Source: Crocinitomicaceae bacterium
GTDB taxonomy: Bacteria > Bacteroidota > Bacteroidia > Flavobacteriales_D > Crocinitomicaceae
Length of the DNA: 33,287 nt
NCBI GenBank assembly: GCA_014762645.1
Contig: JABURP010000034.1
Location: forward strand, 1 to 33,287
Reading direction: 5' to 3'
Part shown: positions 1 through 8,706 of the stretch, one piece after another
Position numbering within the stretch: the first letter of the stretch is position 1
Layout of the letters: each line of letters starts with the position of its first letter
Program-made: the position numbers and the translations under genes
The notes under the pieces: model-generated
What the model saw: the letters and a program-made list of their open reading frames with translations, nothing else
Told to the model about the DNA's origin: nothing
Databases searched by the model: none

Positions 1-338
<338 letters not shown>

Positions 339-410
339 ATAAAAAGTTTAAATTATTTCCAATTGACTGCAGGGTCTTAATTCTAGACTTTGCTTTTACC
401 TTATCTTTTC

Positions 411-425
411 AATATCTCAAAGAAC
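411..425 (-). promoter_or_regulatory. boxA-like antitermination motif in the 16S leader
   Basis: On the minus strand this reads GTTCTTTGAGATATT, about 75 nt before the 16S gene. GTTCTTTGA-nATATT is a recurrent sequence in Bacteroidota rRNA leaders and resembles the boxA element that recruits Nus factors so that rRNA transcription resists termination. Sequence and position are seen; the function is inferred from family knowledge. Confidence 0.6.
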
Positions 426-500
426 TTTCTTTTGTCTTTAAAAAATCACCGAAATTAATCCTGCTCCTAATCTAATCGCCTCTCTATATTCAGTAACTCC

Positions 501-532
501 TCAAAAAAAATCCCATTTCCGCTGAAACGGGA
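501..532 (-). terminator. Terminator-like hairpin with U8 at the start of the rRNA leader
   Basis: On the minus strand, arms 532-524 (TCCCGTTTC) and 519-511 (GAAATGGGA) form a 9-bp stem with one G-U pair and a 4-nt loop. Eight T follow at 510-503. This is the shape of an intrinsic terminator. It begins within a few bases of the transcription start expected from the -7 element at 536-543, so the rRNA transcript would open with this hairpin. It could be an early attenuator, a 5' stabilising hairpin, or a terminator for transcripts entering from upstream. Confidence 0.6.
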
Positions 533-535
533 GCG

Positions 536-565
536 CAAAGATACATGCTTTTTTTCTTTATCAAA
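536..565 (-). promoter_or_regulatory. rRNA promoter (-33 TTTG / -7 TATCTTTG)
   Basis: The minus strand has TTTG (565-562), an 18-nt spacer and TATCTTTG (543-536). This matches the Bacteroidota housekeeping sigma pattern TTG-N17-23-TAnnTTTG. Transcription should start near 528-531, giving a leader of about 190 nt before the 16S gene. A/T tracts directly upstream (566-600) could act as an UP-like element, as expected of a strong rRNA promoter. Confidence 0.75.
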
Positions 566-860
566 CTTTTTTTGAAAAATTTTCAAAGAAAAAATTTCCT
601 AATTTGTATCCAGCCAGTTTTGCTTAAAATCGAACAACGTTTTGTCCAAATGCGGCCGCAAAGGTAACAAGCTTATTTATTAACCACCAAACTTTTTTAG
701 AAAAAAATTTAATCTTTTCTAAACAAGCTTAATTACCAGCCTATTAAAAACAAAAAAGGGGTAACTAATTTACAAATAATCTTCACCTATACAAAGACAA
801 ACTAACATCAATATGTTGAAATGAACAGAAAATGCCCGTGAACGCAGTTACCTAAATGGG
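566..860. other. AT-rich divergent intergenic region
   Basis: No reading frame or RNA gene is supported here. The stretch separates the minus-strand rRNA promoter from the plus-strand ftsK gene. It holds a perfect inverted repeat, TTTGAAAA-A-TTTTCAAA (571-587), just upstream of the rRNA promoter, and a direct repeat AACAAGCTTA (about 667-676 and 722-731). A dyad TTACC/GGTAA (848-852 / 859-863) abuts the candidate ftsK -7 element. Confidence 0.6.
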
Positions 861-868
861 TAATTTTG
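861..868 (+). promoter_or_regulatory. Candidate ftsK -7 element
   Basis: TAATTTTG fits TAnnTTTG and lies 19 nt before the ftsK ATG, so the 5' leader would be very short. No convincing TTG sits at the -33 distance, so this is a half-match only. Confidence 0.35.
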
Positions 869-887
869 GTTACAATACCACAGGTAT

Positions 888-3440
888 ATGCCAAAGGGAT
901 CAAATGAGTACATAGAACAGGAGCCGGAAGTGAAGATCGAGCAACTCGAAACAAAAGACAAAAAAAGTAGCTCAAGGAGAAGGTCTACCAAAAAAAAATC
1001 ACGGGAGAAAAAGAAGTCACCCAGAAGAAAGGTGAACCTCTTTAAGCCTGTGGTGAACTTATTTGATGAAAAAAATCGACGGTTAAACCTTACTATTGGC
1101 TCATTCCTTACTTTGTTTGCTGTATACCAGCTACTGGCTTTTATTTCTTATCTCTTTACCTGGAAAGTCGATCAAAACCTGGTTATTAATAAAGGTTTTT
1201 TTGAATTCCTCTTTAGTGGTGAAGAAGAAATAGAAATCGGTAATCACCTGGGGAAGTTAGGCGCATGGTTATCACATAAATTTATATACGACTGGTTTGG
1301 ACTATCGTCCTTTCTCTTTCCACTGATGTTTATAGTTGTCGGATTATTCCTTCTCTTTAGGGTTAAAATCCTTCCAATAGGACGAACCATTGGCCATTCA
1401 GTAGTGGGGATTGTTATTATTTCCCTGTGTTTGGGCTTCGTAACCACTGAATCTTCTTTTGCGTACGGCGGAACTTTTGGATATGAATTCAATGAATGGT
1501 TAAAACTAACCGTTGGAGGTTTCGGTGCCTTCCTCTTCCTGGCCGTTCTGTCATTTATTACCATTGTCATCCTGTTTAATCCAGATTTCAAAAAGCTTTG
1601 GGCCAGATTAGTTCCCGACAGAAAAGAAAAGGCTGTTGACGAAAATTTACCTGACGGAGAACTGGATATAAAAATGGTGAATTCGATTGCGGATGAACAA
1701 ATAAAAGAAGATGAGATAAGCGAAGAAATCGTATTTGATGATGAGGAGGAGGAACAGGAATCAGAAAATTCTGAAGAAGAAGAAGAAGAAAATCAAGAAC
1801 TGGAAATTGAAAATGAATCCGATATAGCCGACCAGGAAAAAGAAGAAACTAAGGAGGAGGATGATTTTGAAGTTGAAGTAGCAGCAGGAGATAAAGAGGT
1901 AGCAGAAAAAGACATCAATAAACTTGTAGAAGAATTTGGTGAGTATGACGAAACGGATGATCTGTCCTCTTATAAATTACCGACCATTGACTTATTAAAA
2001 CCTTATGGAGATGGACAACTGAGCATTAATAAAGAAGAACTGGAGCAAAACAAGAATCGAATTGTTGAAGCACTCGGACATTATAAGATAGAAATCTCTA
2101 AAATAAAAGCCACCGTAGGACCGACAGTTACACTTTATGAAATTGTACCAGCACCGGGAGTTCGTGTTTCCAAGGTAAAAAACCTTTCTGACGATATAGC
2201 ACTGAGTCTGGCAGCCAATGGAATTCGAATTATAGCGCCTATCCCGGGAAAGGGGACAATTGGTATAGAAGTACCAAACTCCAATCCACAAATTGTGGCA
2301 ATGCGAACCTTGATAGCTTCCGAGAAATTTCAGAATACTGATATGGCCTTACCGATCGTTTTGGGTAAAACCATTTCTAATGAGACCTTCATCTTTGATT
2401 TGGCCAAGGCTCCTCACCTACTCTGCGCCGGTGCAACAGGACAAGGTAAATCTGTTGGAATTAATGCCATTCTGGTTTCGCTTTTATATAAGAAGCATCC
2501 AGCTCAGGTGAAATTTGTTCTGGTTGATCCTAAAAAAGTTGAATTGACCTTATACAATAAAATTGAAAGGCATTTTCTGGCCAAGCTCCCAGACTCAGAA
2601 GAAGCGATTATTACGGACACCAGTAAAGTGGTAAATACCATGAATTCACTTTGTATTGAAATGGATGAGCGTTATGAATTACTCAAAAACGCACATGTAC
2701 GAAACATCAAAGAGTACAATAAAAAATTCACCAAACGCAAACTAAATCCGGAAAAGGGTCACCGGTACTTACCATATATTGTGGTGGTAATAGATGAGTT
2801 TGCGGATCTGATTATGACAGCTGGTAAAGAAATTGAACACCCCATTGCCAGATTGGCACAGTTGGCCCGTGCCATTGGTATCCATTTAATTGTTGCAACA
2901 CAACGTCCTTCAGTAAATGTAATTACCGGGATGATAAAAGCAAACTTCCCGGCGAGAATTGCTTTTAAGGTATCGTCTAAAATTGACTCAAGAACCATAC
3001 TCGACTCTCAGGGAGCAGATCAACTCATAGGACGAGGTGACATGCTTATCTCATTTGGAAATGATCTGACACGTTTACAATGTGCTTTTGTGGATACACC
3101 TGAAGTGGAAGCTGTTTGTGACTACATAGGAGATCAACGCGCTTTCCCGGATGCTTTACTTCTGCCTGAGTATGTTGGAGAGGAGCAAGATGGTCCTGAT
3201 GTTGATTTAAACGACAGGGATGACTTGTTTGAGGAAGCCGCAAAAATTCTGGTTACCCATCAACAAGGCTCTGCATCATTATTACAGAGAAAACTGAGTA
3301 TCGGTTACAACCGGGCAGGTCGTATCATAGACCAAATGGAAGCTGCAGGCATAATCGGTCCGTTTAAAGGAAGTAAGGCCCGAGAAGTATTAATTTCTGA
3401 TTTAGCAGCGCTTGAACTTTTTCTTGCTGACCTGAATTAA
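888..3440 (+). CDS. ftsK: DNA translocase FtsK
   Basis: FtsK is the septal DNA pump that clears and aligns chromosome termini during division. The protein is 850 aa. It has a strongly basic N-terminus (residues ~22-50), about four membrane segments (~68-92, ~138-158, ~168-186, ~208-230), a Glu/Asp-rich linker (~255-345), and the alpha/beta motor. Walker A GATGQGKS is at 515-522 and Walker B VVVIDE at 632-637, followed by an ATQRPSVNVITG segment near 670. A winged-helix gamma domain follows (~779-845). In the family gamma reads polar DNA guide sequences (KOPS) and contacts XerD. The length is normal for Bacteroidota. The LolA-like gene follows 42 nt later, an arrangement common in this phylum. 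The ATG at 888 is chosen because the basic juxtamembrane tail starts there. Confidence 0.97.
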   Translation: MPKGSNEYIEQEPEVKIEQLETKDKKSSSRRRSTKKKSREKKKSPRRKVNLFKPVVNLFDEKNRRLNLTIGSFLTLFAVYQLLAFISYLFTWKVDQNLVINKGFFEFLFSGEEEIEIGNHLGKLGAWLSHKFIYDWFGLSSFLFPLMFIVVGLFLLFRVKILPIGRTIGHSVVGIVIISLCLGFVTTESSFAYGGTFGYEFNEWLKLTVGGFGAFLFLAVLSFITIVILFNPDFKKLWARLVPDRKEKAVDENLPDGELDIKMVNSIADEQIKEDEISEEIVFDDEEEEQESENSEEEEEENQELEIENESDIADQEKEETKEEDDFEVEVAAGDKEVAEKDINKLVEEFGEYDETDDLSSYKLPTIDLLKPYGDGQLSINKEELEQNKNRIVEALGHYKIEISKIKATVGPTVTLYEIVPAPGVRVSKVKNLSDDIALSLAANGIRIIAPIPGKGTIGIEVPNSNPQIVAMRTLIASEKFQNTDMALPIVLGKTISNETFIFDLAKAPHLLCAGATGQGKSVGINAILVSLLYKKHPAQVKFVLVDPKKVELTLYNKIERHFLAKLPDSEEAIITDTSKVVNTMNSLCIEMDERYELLKNAHVRNIKEYNKKFTKRKLNPEKGHRYLPYIVVVIDEFADLIMTAGKEIEHPIARLAQLARAIGIHLIVATQRPSVNVITGMIKANFPARIAFKVSSKIDSRTILDSQGADQLIGRGDMLISFGNDLTRLQCAFVDTPEVEAVCDYIGDQRAFPDALLLPEYVGEEQDGPDVDLNDRDDLFEEAAKILVTHQQGSASLLQRKLSIGYNRAGRIIDQMEAAGIIGPFKGSKAREVLISDLAALELFLADLN

Positions 3441-3482
3441 ATGTTGGCACAATTTTAGATATTTGACGTACAAACTACCATT

Positions 3483-4127
3483 ATGAAGAAAACCATAAGC
3501 ATTTTAGCTGCGATCCTCATTACCGTTGCAGGGTTCGCGCAAACAGATCAAAAAGCAAAAGATATTCTTGACAGAGCATCTGCCAAAATAGAAGGGTATA
3601 AAACCCTGAAAATCAAGTTTGGAGTTGTAATAACTGCAGAAGGAGAAGAACCTATTTCGCAAAAAGGAGTGTTGTACCTGAAAGGTGACAAGTATAAACT
3701 TGACATGACAGATCAGGAAGTATATAATGACGGAACGACAGTTACCACATACCTCAAAGAAGATAATGAGTGCTATCGGACACCGGTTGAAGATCTTGAA
3801 GAAGAAGAAATGTTATCTCCGGAAGAATTGTTGACACTATATGAAGATGGATATAAATTGAGATATGACGGCGAGCAAGAATACGCTGGTGAGATGTGTG
3901 ATGTTATCTTTCTATATCCGAAAGATCCCCAAAATGCCAAGTTTCACACAGTGAAAATGTTGGTTAATCAAAGTAAGAACGAAGTTGTATACGCTTACTT
4001 AAAAGGAAAAGAGGGCACAAACATGAAATATAAACTCGTCAGTATGGAAAAAGATGTTGAGATGTCAGATGATACATTTATTTTTAATGAAGCCGAACAC
4101 CCGGGTGTTGAGTGCTATGACGAGTAA
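3483..4127 (+). CDS. lolA: LolA-like outer-membrane lipoprotein carrier
   Basis: Periplasmic chaperone expected to carry lipoproteins from the inner-membrane Lol complex to the outer membrane. The 214-aa protein starts with a clear Sec signal peptide (MKKTISILAAILITVAGFAQ). A LolA-type beta-rich body follows: KAKDILDRASAKIEGYKTLK, then a KGVLYLKGDKYKLDM strand pair and a YNDGTTVTTYL segment, as in Bacteroidota LolA-like proteins. It lies directly downstream of ftsK and is probably cotranscribed, ending at the terminator at 4153. Family assignment rests on the overall pattern and the conserved ftsK-lolA pairing. A generic DUF4292/LolA-fold protein is the only serious alternative. Confidence 0.85.
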   Translation: MKKTISILAAILITVAGFAQTDQKAKDILDRASAKIEGYKTLKIKFGVVITAEGEEPISQKGVLYLKGDKYKLDMTDQEVYNDGTTVTTYLKEDNECYRTPVEDLEEEEMLSPEELLTLYEDGYKLRYDGEQEYAGEMCDVIFLYPKDPQNAKFHTVKMLVNQSKNEVVYAYLKGKEGTNMKYKLVSMEKDVEMSDDTFIFNEAEHPGVECYDE

Positions 4128-4152
4128 AAATTAATTCAACTAGATAAATTAG

Positions 4153-4183
4153 AGCGGTTCTCTTATGAGTTCCGCTTTTTTTA
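4153..4183 (+). terminator. Intrinsic terminator after lolA
   Basis: AGCGG (4153-4157) pairs with CCGCT (4172-4176). Inside is a TT/TT mismatch, a CTC/GAG stem and a TTAT loop, and a T-tract follows. It lies about 25 nt after the lolA stop and ends the ftsK-lolA unit. Confidence 0.8.
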
Positions 4184-4284
4184 TTCAGTAGTAACTATCT
4201 ATTGATCGTGATTAATTTCATGTCATATACTTAGATCCTTGATTCACCGTATTTCTAATCTCAAAATATAAAATATTATTCTTG

Positions 4285-4292
4285 TATTTTTG
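4285..4292 (+). promoter_or_regulatory. Candidate -7 element for the 4310 gene
   Basis: TATTTTTG fits TAnnTTTG and is followed by GCTACACAAAC, a typical Bacteroidota start region, with the ATG 18 nt downstream of the element. No TTG is found at the right -33 distance. Confidence 0.45.
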
Positions 4293-4309
4293 CTACACAA
4301 ACAAAATTT

Positions 4310-5812
4310 ATGAAGTATCTCATTTTATGTATTAGTAGTCTTATCCTTATCAATGGATTGTCCCAGCAAGAACTAGAAATGGCAGTTTATGCTGACAGCG
4401 GGATTATGGGCACTTTAGGTGATGTGAAACGCACTGCGGATAATGAATTTCTCGCGCTACATCACTTTCATACAGATTCCAATCAATATATAAGCTTACT
4501 GAAGTACAATGAGAATTTTGATTTACAGTGGTCACGTGCATTTTATGACAGTAGTCAATTCTACCACTCACCAAGAGTCTTGCATATCACGGCAGATAAT
4601 TCCATTATAATGACGGCGTCCATTATCCGTCCCGTTATTATGAAACTAGATATGAATGGCAACATGCTTTGGAGCAAGGAAATGCCGCCTTCATCCAACT
4701 TTGATTTGCATGCTGTAACCAGTGACTCTAATGGAGATATTTATATTTCAGGGGGTGGATGTTCCGTTGGTGCCATTGGAGTTATAAAAATTTCATCCAA
4801 CGGTAATTTTTTATGGATCAAATCATATTACGCAACTGGAGGTGGTGGTGCCAATGCCTTAACGAGCTGTGACGACGGGAATATTTTCATTGGTGGTTTA
4901 ACGAATACTGCATCTGACATGACTTTTATAAAAATTGATACCAGCGGTAATGTTATCTACTCCAAAACTCATCAATACAATGATTTTCTTCGCATTGTAC
5001 CCATTGATGTAGAAGAACTTGACAATGGTGAATTCATGTTGTTGTGTAATGCTTATGGACCGCAGGATGATTATTCAATGCCTTGTATTATTAAATGTGA
5101 TGCCAACGGGAATATTATTACAAATAAGATCGTAACATTTATGGATTACATCCAAACCTGGAACTTCGGTTCAAATATTGAACAATTTGACAATGGCAAT
5201 CTGCTGTTCAGTTTTAACGCAACAAAAATAGATGATCAAAGAACCATATATCTTGAAACAGATGTCAACTTAAATCCTTTAAGAGAATTTGGACACCATA
5301 GTACATCTATGATGGACCCTATTTCGGTTATACTTGATAATCAAACCGTAGTAACTATGGAGAAATCATTCCAAAGCTATTTACTCACTAAAATTGATAC
5401 ATCATACTGTAATAATGATGTTACTCCTTATCAATTTGATGATTTTGTTTATACCGTAGACTCAACCATAGCTCCTACTTTCACCCCCAATATTAACTAT
5501 TATGATTTTGACTTTCTCTCTGCTGATTTGGGTGTTCTGGACAGTATTGTTTGTACAGGATTCCTTTCTGTAACAGATCAACAACCTGTAGAAGTTGAAG
5601 TCTACCCGAACCCCACAGATGGAATTTTTACCATAAGCAGTAATCATCCATTCAATATTAAACTCTACACCTTAGCTGGTAAATTGCTCGTGACTAAATC
5701 CTGTTCAGGCAAAAGCATTCAAATGGATATCTCAGACTACCAAAGCGGTCATTATGTCCTGGTGATTGAATCTGATGCGTATGTAATTACCCGAAAACTT
5801 GTTAAAATATAG
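4310..5812 (+). CDS. T9SS-exported protein with propeller-like repeats and sorting domain
   Basis: A 500-aa secreted protein. Residues 1-18 form a signal peptide ending at LINGLSQ. The body (~20-400) has repeated units with ITADNSIIM, SDSNGDIYISGG, DDGNIFIGGL and DNGELM/DNGNLL-like turns alternating with I-K-I/L-D-x-x-GN strands (MKLDMNGNMLW, IKISSNGNFLW, IKIDTSGNVIY). This looks like a beta-propeller built from degenerate repeats. The last ~80 residues are a type A C-terminal sorting domain with VYPNPTDGIFTI, LYTLAGKLL and a final RKLVKI. In the family such tails direct export through the type IX system and surface anchoring. No catalytic motif is visible and the ligand is unknown. It stands alone between a terminator and the convergent 5849 gene. 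Confidence 0.85.
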   Translation: MKYLILCISSLILINGLSQQELEMAVYADSGIMGTLGDVKRTADNEFLALHHFHTDSNQYISLLKYNENFDLQWSRAFYDSSQFYHSPRVLHITADNSIIMTASIIRPVIMKLDMNGNMLWSKEMPPSSNFDLHAVTSDSNGDIYISGGGCSVGAIGVIKISSNGNFLWIKSYYATGGGGANALTSCDDGNIFIGGLTNTASDMTFIKIDTSGNVIYSKTHQYNDFLRIVPIDVEELDNGEFMLLCNAYGPQDDYSMPCIIKCDANGNIITNKIVTFMDYIQTWNFGSNIEQFDNGNLLFSFNATKIDDQRTIYLETDVNLNPLREFGHHSTSMMDPISVILDNQTVVTMEKSFQSYLLTKIDTSYCNNDVTPYQFDDFVYTVDSTIAPTFTPNINYYDFDFLSADLGVLDSIVCTGFLSVTDQQPVEVEVYPNPTDGIFTISSNHPFNIKLYTLAGKLLVTKSCSGKSIQMDISDYQSGHYVLVIESDAYVITRKLVKI

Positions 5813-5848
5813 CTATGTAGCTCCTGCACACTTTCACGAAATAGTATG

Positions 5849-7255
5849 CTAATCCGGGAAGATCTTACCTGGATTCAAAATTCCTTTTGGATCAAAGAGA
5901 TCTTTTATACCCTTCATCAGTTTTAGTTCAACATCACCAAACGGAATATCCATAAAGTTTTTTTGTACATGACCAATACCATGCTCTCCTGAAATAGTAC
6001 CTCCCAGTGAAACAGTCAGGTCAAATATTTCCCGTATGGCTTTGCTGAGTTCATTGTTCCATACATCTTCAGAAAGTTCTCCTTTAATGATGTTAATGTG
6101 AAGATTTCCATCACCTGCATGTCCATAACATACCGACTGGAAGCCATACCTTCTTCCGATATCTTTTACTCCTTTCAATAATTTCGGCAGTTCAAATCGC
6201 GGAACTACGGTATCTTCCTCTTTATAAATGGACTGAGATTTAACTGCCTCCCCTACCTTTCTTCTCAGGTTCCACAATTTGTCTTTTTGTGCCTGTGAAT
6301 CTGCAAACAAAATTTCCCCGACATCAAATTTCTCTACCACACTCATAATGGCTTCACAATCTTTCATCAAGGTAGATTCGTCATTCCCATCTACTTCTAT
6401 GAGTAGATGTGCCTGTATGTCATCTGGTATTTGAATAGAGTCATCATTAATAAAATCCCGGGTCCAAATCAATGCATCCCGCTCCATAAACTCCATGCCA
6501 CTTGGCACAATACGTTCCTGAAAAATGGCAGCTACAGCTTCACATGCCTGTTCCGCACTTCTGAATGGAACAAGCATCAACATATTCATTTTTGGGTGAG
6601 GAATAAGTTTTAAAACCGCCTTTGTTATGATACCAAGAGTTCCTTCAGAGCCTACAATTAACTGCGTTAGATTATACCCCGTGGCATTTTTCAATACATT
6701 GGCTCCGGTCCAGATAACTTCACCGGACGGTAACACCACCTCAAGGTTTAATACATACTCATTCGTTACACCATATTTAACTGCTTTAGGCCCACCGGAA
6801 TTTTCTGCCAGATTGCCTCCAATGGAACAGGAGCCTCTACTTGCCGGATCAGGTGGATAAAACAATCCTTTCTCAGCAACGGCTTCTTGTAACACTTGCG
6901 TAATTACAGCCGGTTCGACTGTCACCTGGCCGTTTTTGGTGTCTATATCAAGAATCTTATCAAATTTCTCCATTGAGAGGGCAACACCACCATATAAGGG
7001 CAATGCACCTCCGGACAAACCTGTTCGTGCGCCTTGTGGTGTTACAGCAATATTCATTTTATTACAATAGCTGATTATAGCTGAAAGTTGATCAACAGAT
7101 TCCGGTAGCAATACCACTTCGGGTGAATACACCAAATCCTCCGTTTCATCATGAGCATATTGCTCCAATTGATCCGGATCAAGTTTTATATTAGACGAAG
7201 AAAGTAATTCGGTAAAGAAATCGATATCCAGCTGGTCAATTCGCTTGAATATCAT
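5849..7255 (-). CDS. FAD-binding oxidoreductase, GlcD/D-lactate dehydrogenase type
   Basis: Flavoenzyme predicted to oxidise a D-2-hydroxyacid such as glycolate or D-lactate, feeding electrons to the respiratory chain. The 468 aa match the usual GlcD length. The FAD-binding (PCMH) fold includes PQGARTGLSGGALP (73-86), GSCSIGGNLAENSGG (141-155) and GSEGTLGIIT (202-211). The C-terminal FAD-oxidase cap has GHAGDGNLH (378-386), SGEHGIG (422-428) and the terminal DPKGILNPGKIF. GHAGDGNLH and GEHGIG are the expected substrate and metal loops of the family. No iron-sulfur domain or GlcE/GlcF partner is adjacent, so it probably acts as a single-subunit dehydrogenase. It starts 6 nt after the STAS gene and is surely cotranscribed with it. 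The substrate cannot be read from sequence. Confidence 0.9.
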   Translation of the reverse strand: MIFKRIDQLDIDFFTELLSSSNIKLDPDQLEQYAHDETEDLVYSPEVVLLPESVDQLSAIISYCNKMNIAVTPQGARTGLSGGALPLYGGVALSMEKFDKILDIDTKNGQVTVEPAVITQVLQEAVAEKGLFYPPDPASRGSCSIGGNLAENSGGPKAVKYGVTNEYVLNLEVVLPSGEVIWTGANVLKNATGYNLTQLIVGSEGTLGIITKAVLKLIPHPKMNMLMLVPFRSAEQACEAVAAIFQERIVPSGMEFMERDALIWTRDFINDDSIQIPDDIQAHLLIEVDGNDESTLMKDCEAIMSVVEKFDVGEILFADSQAQKDKLWNLRRKVGEAVKSQSIYKEEDTVVPRFELPKLLKGVKDIGRRYGFQSVCYGHAGDGNLHINIIKGELSEDVWNNELSKAIREIFDLTVSLGGTISGEHGIGHVQKNFMDIPFGDVELKLMKGIKDLFDPKGILNPGKIFPD

Positions 7256-7261
7256 AGAGTT

Positions 7262-7603
7262 TTATGCATTCATGGATGACTCTGCCGCATCCAAAGATTC
7301 TTCAATATTCAGTACGTTATTGAGTTGAGATATCTCAACCAATTTCATAACATTTGGTTGTAAACCTGAGAGGACGAATTTTCCTCCAGAATCTTTACAC
7401 AATCGGTTACCAATTAAGATTGCACTCAAACCAGAAGAATCACAATAACGAGAATTGGACATATCCAAAACAATGTTATTTACGGAATTTTTATTGATCA
7501 GAACCAGCTCAGATTTTAATTCAGGAGCATTAGTAGAATCAAGTTTTTCAACATTAGAGGTTACGATCGTATAGTTTCCTTTTTCTTCCTTAGAGAAATT
7601 CAT
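7262..7603 (-). CDS. STAS-domain anti-sigma factor antagonist-like protein
   Basis: A small cytosolic STAS protein of 113 aa when started at MNFSKEEKGNYTIV. An earlier ATG 21 nt upstream exists, but it overlaps the candidate -7 element region and adds non-conserved residues. The family core is clear: VEKLDSTNAPELKSEL, then a VLDMSNSRYCDSSGLSAIL strand-loop whose SSG serine pair is the phosphorylation site of SpoIIAA/RsbV-type antagonists. In that system an anti-sigma kinase phosphorylates the serine and a PP2C phosphatase reverses it. Neither partner is encoded nearby. The 6-nt gap to the flavoprotein makes an operon, but no functional link is obvious. Confidence 0.85.
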   Translation of the reverse strand: MNFSKEEKGNYTIVTSNVEKLDSTNAPELKSELVLINKNSVNNIVLDMSNSRYCDSSGLSAILIGNRLCKDSGGKFVLSGLQPNVMKLVEISQLNNVLNIEESLDAAESSMNA

Positions 7604-7621
7604 AGGTTCGTTGTTTAATAT

Positions 7622-7650
7622 CAAAATTAAAATAATTTTCCAATTGGAAA
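7622..7650 (-). promoter_or_regulatory. Candidate promoter/operator of the STAS-GlcD operon
   Basis: The minus strand has TAATTTTG (7629-7622), fitting TAnnTTTG, 18 nt before the chosen STAS start. Directly upstream is a perfect 14-bp palindrome TTTCCAATTGGAAA (7637-7650) where the -33 contacts would fall. The palindrome may be an operator; the regulator is unknown. Confidence 0.4.
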
Positions 7651-7768
7651 CAGCACTTTTTATGGAGTTAAGAACAATTTATAGTTGATTAATTCAATAT
7701 TAAGCATTTACCGCTTTTAATTCACGCGCTATATCCGAGTTGAAAATTATTGAAGAAAAGGAAAATTA

Positions 7769-8704
7769 CTAGTTCCGATCAATCTTTGAGGCCAGCAGGT
7801 AAATGATTGCCATTCGAATCGCTACTCCATTTTCTACCTGTTGCAGAATAATGGATTGATCCGAATCTGCCACGTCTGAAGATATTTCAACACCTCTGTT
7901 TATTGGTCCGGGATGCATAATGGTTATTTCATTATCCAAACTGTTGAGCAGGTCTTTCGTCAGACCAAAGAGCATTGTATATTCTCTCAGTGAAGGAAAA
8001 TATTTAATGTCCTGACGCTCTAATTGTATGCGTAACATGTTTGCTACGTCACACCATTCCAGTGCATTTCTGAGGTTGTGTTCAACTTTTACACCGAGTT
8101 TATCAATGTGTTTGGGAATAAGTGTCGTTGGTCCACAAACCATCACTTCTGCCCCTAATTTCTGAAGACAGAATATATTGGAGAGCGCCACACGGGAATG
8201 TGAAATATCTCCTACGATCACCACTCTTCTACCCTCAAAATTTTCGCCGTGTTTTTCTCGAATTGAATAGGCATCTAACAAAGCTTGAGTTGGATGTTCA
8301 TGCGTACCATCTCCTGCATTAATGATTTTTGCTTTTACCCGTTCAGAAAGAAACTTGGCTGCCCCAGGGTTAGGGTGTCTCATTACAACCAGGTCAACTT
8401 TCATGGCCAGGATGTTATTTACCGTATCTATGAGTGTCTCCCCTTTCTTTACAGATGAACTGGAGGCAGAGAAGTTCACTACGTCCGCAGATAGTCTTTT
8501 CTCGGCAAGTTCAAAGGATAGTCGTGTTCGTGTAGAGTTTTCAAAGAAGAGGTTAGCTATGGTAATATCTCTGAGTGAAGGAACTTTCTTGATAGGGCGA
8601 TTAATCACCTGCTTAAAACTGTCTGCCGTTTTAAAGATCAGTTCAATATCTTCTTTGGTTAGATTCTTAATCCCAATAAGATGATCAACACTCAAATTAT
8701 CCAT
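7769..8704 (-). CDS. pyrB: Aspartate carbamoyltransferase catalytic chain
   Basis: Catalyses carbamoyl phosphate + L-aspartate to N-carbamoyl-L-aspartate, the committed step of pyrimidine synthesis. The 311-aa protein is of normal length. The carbamoyl-phosphate loop STRTR is at 57-61, HPTQ at 137-140, the VVIVGDISHSRVALS segment begins the aspartate domain (~161-175), and HPGPINRG is at 264-271. The ATG at 8704 (MDNLSVDHLIGIKNL) is chosen over an upstream in-frame start that would extend 60 nt into pyrR. Only 2 nt separate it from the pyrR stop, so the two are translationally linked. No pyrI regulatory chain is adjacent. Confidence 0.97.
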   Translation of the reverse strand: MDNLSVDHLIGIKNLTKEDIELIFKTADSFKQVINRPIKKVPSLRDITIANLFFENSTRTRLSFELAEKRLSADVVNFSASSSSVKKGETLIDTVNNILAMKVDLVVMRHPNPGAAKFLSERVKAKIINAGDGTHEHPTQALLDAYSIREKHGENFEGRRVVIVGDISHSRVALSNIFCLQKLGAEVMVCGPTTLIPKHIDKLGVKVEHNLRNALEWCDVANMLRIQLERQDIKYFPSLREYTMLFGLTKDLLNSLDNEITIMHPGPINRGVEISSDVADSDQSIILQQVENGVAIRMAIIYLLASKIDRN

Positions 8705-8706
8705 TT

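Noticed and set aside
3444-3465. TTGGCAC-like sequence before lolA, possible sigma-54 -24 element
   Set aside because: No GC-containing -12 box at the right spacing, and a LolA-like gene has no reason for sigma-54 control.
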